Source: Bacteroidales bacterium
Lineage (GTDB): Bacteria; Bacteroidota; Bacteroidia; Bacteroidales; P3
Reading direction: 5' to 3'
DNA: 64,000 bases
NCBI GenBank assembly: GCA_031257915.1
Contig: JAIRNR010000071.1
Span: 1-64,000, forward strand
Positions 59,795-64,000 of the stretch are shown piece after piece (positions within the stretch are counted from its first letter, which is position 1; every line of letters begins with the position of its first letter). A program made the position numbers and the translations under genes. Under the pieces are notes generated by a model. The model saw only the letters and a program-made list of their open reading frames with translations. It searched no databases and was not told the DNA's origin.

Positions 59795-61411
59795 CTACCA
59801 CACATCCCTACTTACTATCTGCCTCTTTGTGTCATCAATTACAAGAACTATTGATGTGGGATTTGCATAAGGTGCGGAGTAATCGTTTTCTCTGAATTGT
59901 TTTTTACCCTCTTCAAGTTTGGCGGGAACATCTTCACTCGTATATGCAACTTTTATTTCTATTATCCATGTGAGATTATTGTAAGTTGTCATCACAATAT
60001 CGGCTCTGCCCTTGTTGTTGTGTACTTCGCCCTGAACTCTAAGACCTGTGCCGCGTACAAATGCAAGCAGTGTTGAACGGTAAAGCCACTCCTGAGCGGG
60101 AAATTTAAGGTTTTCCAACAGGACTTTCTGCCTCGCCGCCTTGCTGAAATCATCATAAGGTATTGCCGCCAACAATTCATTAAATATATCTATTACAGCA
60201 TCTACGCTGCCATTGTTCATATAGGCGGTTATATCCGAAATAAAACTCACCATTGCACCATTACCAACAATGTTAGCTGCAAGCAATCTTGACATAGATG
60301 TTAGCACTTCCGTATTTGGGTAGTCAAGAATAAAATCATCACCCTCAATTCTTTTTACCGACAGATAGCCCGATTGATAGAAAAAGCCCTCAGGCAGAGT
60401 ACTGTCCATTTCGCCGGGGTCGTGAGCAAAACTTAAAGTAATGCGTTTTTCTCTGAACTCTTCTACCGTAAGTTTTTTATTTTTTAAATAATCGGCTATG
60501 ACCTTTGTCGTACCGCTCGTCATCCAATAGTTTGCAAAAGTTTTTTCTATAAAAAAACTAAGTGTGGAAAACGGATTGTAAAGTTTGTGAATACCGTCAA
60601 AACAAAAACCATCGTAGTAATTTTTTATTTTTGCGAGAAGTTCATCTTTTGTAATCTGAAACTTTTGCATTGTTTGGTCTAAATGGTCGGAAAAATATGT
60701 TTCAAGTTCCTCTTGTGTATAGCCGCACATTTCGCTATAGTTTTCGTTCAGTGAAATATCAATTGGCGAGTTTAGTCCCGAAAATACACCCATCTTTGTA
60801 AATTTAGAAATACCTGTTATAAATACAAAACGAAAACAAGCATCATTCACTTTTATTTTTACATAAAAATTGCGCAACAATTCGCGCACCTGTTCCGCTA
60901 TTTCGGGTTTGGTAAAAAAATCGGTGTATGGTTTGTCGTATTCGTCAAGCAGCAATACTATACTACCGTGTTTTTCCGCTATTGCTTTTATCAGGTCGTC
61001 AAATACGACATTTGATTGTTTATATTCGGAAAGTTCTATATTAAAACTTTCCGCAATGCTTTTGAGCATGTGGATTATTGAGTATTCCATCCCCTCAACA
61101 TCTTTATATGTTGTAACTCTACTCATATCAAGTCGTATTACAGGAGAAGCGTAATAATCGGGGCGATTCATAAATTCCTCTGCATACAGCCCCTTGAAAA
61201 GATCTTTCTGTCCACTAAACATTGCCTCAAAAGTGGAACACGTTAACGATTTGCCAAAGCGGCGCGGTCGGAAAAAAAAGTAAACCCTGCCGCTGTCAAT
61301 CATATCAACAAGAAATTTCGTCTTGTCAACATAAATATAATTTTCCTCTATAATTTTAGAAAAAGTTTGTGTTCCTGCAGGCAGTTTATATGGTTTTCTT
61401 ATTTGTGTCAT
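59795..61411 (-). CDS. AAA-ATPase-like / PD-(D/E)XK nuclease family protein
   Basis: 538 residues. The N-terminal AAA-ATPase_like domain (PF09820) has NYIYVDKTKFL, VYFFFRPRRFGKSLT (Walker A) and IVLLLDEYDKPYTDFF (Walker B). The C-terminal PD-(D/E)XK domain (PF08011) has GRADIVMTTYNN then WIIEIKVAY. This family is expanded in Bacteroidetes genomes with unknown function; a role in DNA or mobile element biology is suspected. It converges on frr with 8 bases between the stops. Confidence 0.92.
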   Translation of the reverse strand: MTQIRKPYKLPAGTQTFSKIIEENYIYVDKTKFLVDMIDSGRVYFFFRPRRFGKSLTCSTFEAMFSGQKDLFKGLYAEEFMNRPDYYASPVIRLDMSRVTTYKDVEGMEYSIIHMLKSIAESFNIELSEYKQSNVVFDDLIKAIAEKHGSIVLLLDEYDKPYTDFFTKPEIAEQVRELLRNFYVKIKVNDACFRFVFITGISKFTKMGVFSGLNSPIDISLNENYSEMCGYTQEELETYFSDHLDQTMQKFQITKDELLAKIKNYYDGFCFDGIHKLYNPFSTLSFFIEKTFANYWMTSGTTKVIADYLKNKKLTVEEFREKRITLSFAHDPGEMDSTLPEGFFYQSGYLSVKRIEGDDFILDYPNTEVLTSMSRLLAANIVGNGAMVSFISDITAYMNNGSVDAVIDIFNELLAAIPYDDFSKAARQKVLLENLKFPAQEWLYRSTLLAFVRGTGLRVQGEVHNNKGRADIVMTTYNNLTWIIEIKVAYTSEDVPAKLEEGKKQFRENDYSAPYANPTSIVLVIDDTKRQIVSRDVW

Positions 61412-61442
61412 ATAACGATTGCGTAATAGTTACAGAGCGAAG

Positions 61443-64000
61443 TTACGTAAAAAACAAAAGTTTTACATCCAAAACCTCCGCCCACTGCTGCTCCTGCAAA
61501 TCATGTATAAACAACGAAGGGGCGACGGTGTCTTTAGACGGCATTGTGCTTGAAAGACCTGCCGAAACATTTTTAACGATAAATGTTATATCGCTCACTG
61601 CCTTTGCGCTTGTTGCGGCGGACTTTCCACCTGTAACTTTTCTTTCTACGCGATATTTCTCTATAAGCGATTTTAATCCCTCTGTCAGTTCCGGGTTGAT
61701 GTCGTCAATATCTATTTCTAATCTTATGTGGTGCGTATATTTGTCAAGCAATTCATCGAGCAAAAACATTTCCGTTATTGTGAGTTCGTAATTTACATTA
61801 TCACCAAACCCGCGCTGGGTTACGGTTCCCAAAATAAAAACAGGAGTATTTTCTACGAGCAGATGACGAAATTTCATATACGTTTCACCAAACAAAGTCA
61901 GCCGTATAGACCCCTCTTTGTCGGTTATGGTCATTGCACCAAAATCTTTTCCGTATTTTGTTTGACGATGTTCTGCCGAAGCAACAAGACCGGCGAATTT
62001 AAAACTGTGTCCGACAAATTTCAACGGCTCCTTGATAACTTCGTCCATTTTACGCAAGCCTGCATTAGCAAACTGCCCTATTTCCATAGAATATTTATTT
62101 AACGGATGTCCCGATATATAATATCCTGCAACTTCTTTTTCGTACTTCAGTTTTGTAAGTTCCGACCATTCCTCCATTTCAGGCAGTGCAAGCTCGGCAG
62201 CAGAACCGGCTGTGTCGTCGTCAAACAAACTTGCCATACCGGTATTCTGAGAAGATTTTCTTGCAAACTGTAAAAGTTGTTCTATGAAATCGGGATCGCC
62301 GTCGCGCTGTTTATAAAAATACGCATGACGGCTCGGTTTACCGAAAACATCAAACGCACCCGCTTTTACGAGAGATTCTATCACCCTGCGGTTTACTGAT
62401 TTCATATCAATTCTTGTAACAAAATCAATTATGCTTTTGTATTCGCCGTTTTGTTTTCGTTCACTGACAATACTCTCTACAACGCCTGCACCAACGCCTT
62501 TTAAACCATTTATTCCAAAGCGTATTCCGCCATCTTTACTTACGGAAAAATAGCCTTTACTTTCATTTACATCGGGCGAAAGAACTTTTATTTTTTGATG
62601 TAAACAGTCGTCAATAAAAAATGCAATTTGTTCTACATTACCGAGATTGCTTGTCAGCACAGCAGCCATATACTCTGCCGGATAATGCGCTTTAAGATAT
62701 GCCGTCTGATACGCAATGTACGAGTAACATGCAGCATGACTTTTATTGAATGCATAAGAAGCAAATGCTGTCCAGTCGTTCCAGATTTTTTCGCAAATTT
62801 TGGGGTCGTAATTATGTTTTGCACACCCTGTCAAAAATTTATCTTTCCACTTGGGCAAATCTTCTTTCTTTTTCTTGCCCATTATTTTACGAAGCGAATC
62901 GGCTTCGCCGCGGGTGAAGTCGGCAAGTTTGCGGGACAAAAGCATTACCTGTTCCTGATATACCGTTATTCCATACGTTTCTTCCAGCACTTCTTTCATA
63001 TCATCAAGGTCGTACTCTATCTTTTCCAAGCCATGCTTTCGTCTGATAAAATCGGGAATATATCCCATAGGACCGGGGCGATACAAAGCATTCATCGCAA
63101 TTAAATCTTCAAAAACAGTCGGCTTCATTTCGCGTAAATACGTTCTCATTCCCTCAGATTCAAATTGAAAAATGCCTGTCATTTCACCATCTCCGAAAAG
63201 TGCAAATGTTTTTTTATCGTCAAGAGGAATTTCATCAATATCAATTTCCACTCCGTGCCGCTCTTTGATATTTTTTAACGCATTGCCAATAATAGTAAGG
63301 TTTTTAAGCCCGAGAAAATCCATTTTCAAAAGTCCGACATTCTCAACATACGAACCCTCATATTGAGTAACCGGCATATCGGAATCTTTTGCCGACGCAA
63401 GGGGAACATAATCTATAATATCCTCAGGAGCAATAATCATTGCGCAAGCGTGAACTCCCGTACTGCGGTTACATCCCTCAAGTTTTAAAGCGTAGTCAAT
63501 TATTTCGTGTGCTTTTTTATCGCTCTGATAAAGTTTGGAAAATTCCGCAACTTCTTCCAATGCTTTTTTTAATGTTATACCCGGCGTGGGCGGGATTAGT
63601 TTTGAGATTTTTTGCGCTTCGGGCAACGGCAGTTCAAGAATACGCGAAACATCGTTAAGCGCACTTTTTGCAGCCATAGAGCCGTAAGTGATTACTTGTG
63701 CAACTCTTTTTTGTCCGTATTTTTCACGTACATATTCTATAACTTTTTCACGTCCTGTATCGTCAAAATCAATATCAACATCGGGCAGTGATATACGTTC
63801 GGGATTTAAGAAACGCTCAAACAGCAAGCCGTATTTCAGAGGGTCAAGGTTTGTGATATGAAGTGCATACGCCAAAACAGAACCGGCAGCAGAGCCGCGG
63901 CCAGGACCGACACGCACACCCATTTCACGCGCTTTTTTTATCAAATCCCAAACTATAAGGAAGTAGCCCGGAAATCCCATCGCCTTTACCGTTTCAAGTT
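61443..64000 (-). CDS. dnaE: DNA polymerase III alpha subunit (C-terminal part in window)
   Basis: At least 852 codons. The frame is open through the window edge (residues LETVKAMGFPGYFLIVWDLI), so the ATG at 63980 is internal and the start lies outside. It contains the PolIII catalytic core (VGPGRGSAAGSVLAYAL, LPDVDIDFDDTGREKV), ALYRPGPMGYIPDFI and YQEQVMLLSRKLADFTRGEAD. The helix-hairpin-helix (FGINGLKGVGAGVVESI) and an OB-fold (about KFAGLVASAEHRQTKYGKDF) follow. It is the replicative polymerase. Confidence 0.97.
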   Translation of the reverse strand, partial: LETVKAMGFPGYFLIVWDLIKKAREMGVRVGPGRGSAAGSVLAYALHITNLDPLKYGLLFERFLNPERISLPDVDIDFDDTGREKVIEYVREKYGQKRVAQVITYGSMAAKSALNDVSRILELPLPEAQKISKLIPPTPGITLKKALEEVAEFSKLYQSDKKAHEIIDYALKLEGCNRSTGVHACAMIIAPEDIIDYVPLASAKDSDMPVTQYEGSYVENVGLLKMDFLGLKNLTIIGNALKNIKERHGVEIDIDEIPLDDKKTFALFGDGEMTGIFQFESEGMRTYLREMKPTVFEDLIAMNALYRPGPMGYIPDFIRRKHGLEKIEYDLDDMKEVLEETYGITVYQEQVMLLSRKLADFTRGEADSLRKIMGKKKKEDLPKWKDKFLTGCAKHNYDPKICEKIWNDWTAFASYAFNKSHAACYSYIAYQTAYLKAHYPAEYMAAVLTSNLGNVEQIAFFIDDCLHQKIKVLSPDVNESKGYFSVSKDGGIRFGINGLKGVGAGVVESIVSERKQNGEYKSIIDFVTRIDMKSVNRRVIESLVKAGAFDVFGKPSRHAYFYKQRDGDPDFIEQLLQFARKSSQNTGMASLFDDDTAGSAAELALPEMEEWSELTKLKYEKEVAGYYISGHPLNKYSMEIGQFANAGLRKMDEVIKEPLKFVGHSFKFAGLVASAEHRQTKYGKDFGAMTITDKEGSIRLTLFGETYMKFRHLLVENTPVFILGTVTQRGFGDNVNYELTITEMFLLDELLDKYTHHIRLEIDIDDINPELTEGLKSLIEKYRVERKVTGGKSAATSAKAVSDITFIVKNVSAGLSSTMPSKDTVAPSLFIHDLQEQQWAEVLDVKLLFFT

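Noticed and set aside
61443-63980. dnaE as a complete gene starting at 63980
   Set aside because: The frame continues with conserved residues to the window edge; the ATG is internal.

Overview
The window comes from a member of the Bacteroidota, most likely Bacteroidales-like. Three things point there. Promoters repeatedly show the TTTG / TAnnTTTG elements used by the Bacteroidota primary sigma factor. One protein ends in a type IX secretion (T9SS) sorting domain. The gene families are typical of the phylum: DUF4270 lipoprotein, short GT5 'glycogen synthase', BT_3928-type DoxX protein, DUF1599, and an OMP_b-brl-type TonB receptor. Most of the window is ordinary chromosomal backbone of moderate to low GC, with accessory pockets at about 0-0.8, 12.6-13.4, 37.3-40.0 and 50.2-59.1 kb.

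Layout. 0-0.8 kb: remnant of an IS3-type transposase and IS-end-like sequences. 0.85-5.5 kb (minus): tatC, tatA, an SPFH protein, a NapH/NapG-like iron-sulfur fusion carrying an internal twin-arginine motif, and a Tat-signal DUF362 protein, so translocase and probable substrates sit together. 5.5-8.3 kb: phosphoribosyltransferase, a 20-bp tandem repeat, an ECF S component, and sufCD without sufB. 8.5-12.5 kb: membrane protein, ECF sigma factor, putative anti-sigma and TonB-dependent receptor. 12.6-13.3 kb: HicAB toxin-antitoxin. 13.4-21.3 kb (minus): DUF1599, DoxX protein, tpiA, a 1560-residue protein of unknown function, plsY. 21.3-33 kb: secG, aminotransferase, mutL, folA, manA, threonine dehydrogenase, mnmA, POT transporter, rplY.

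33-50 kb: tRNA-Ala, short GT5 protein, DUF4270 lipoprotein, glmS, an IS481-like fossil, a three-gene IbrA/IbrB-like operon, pfp, a T9SS cargo protein, tRNA-Thr and tRNA-Pro, a LiaF-like protein with a sensor kinase, ribE, a class III aminotransferase and pyrH. 59.2-64 kb: frr, an AAA/PD-(D/E)XK protein and the 3' part of dnaE.

The most unusual part is 50.2-59.1 kb, which separates pyrH from frr, two genes that are adjacent in most bacteria. It holds a decayed membrane gene, a RhuM gene bracketed by direct repeats, a structured leader RNA ending in a terminator just before a small XRE regulator, and then a tight eight-gene operon. That operon encodes a glycine-zipper peptide with an N-terminal hydrophobic leader, a SpoIIM/DUF95 membrane protein, two small membrane proteins, and a complete MacAB-TolC-like export machine. 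I read it as a candidate bacteriocin-like peptide production, immunity and export cassette. The second candidate system is the PAPS-reductase-like plus ParB-like operon at 37.7-39.9 kb. Short tandem duplications of about 64-75 bp recur at gene ends, and one extended promoter sequence recurs at four sites.
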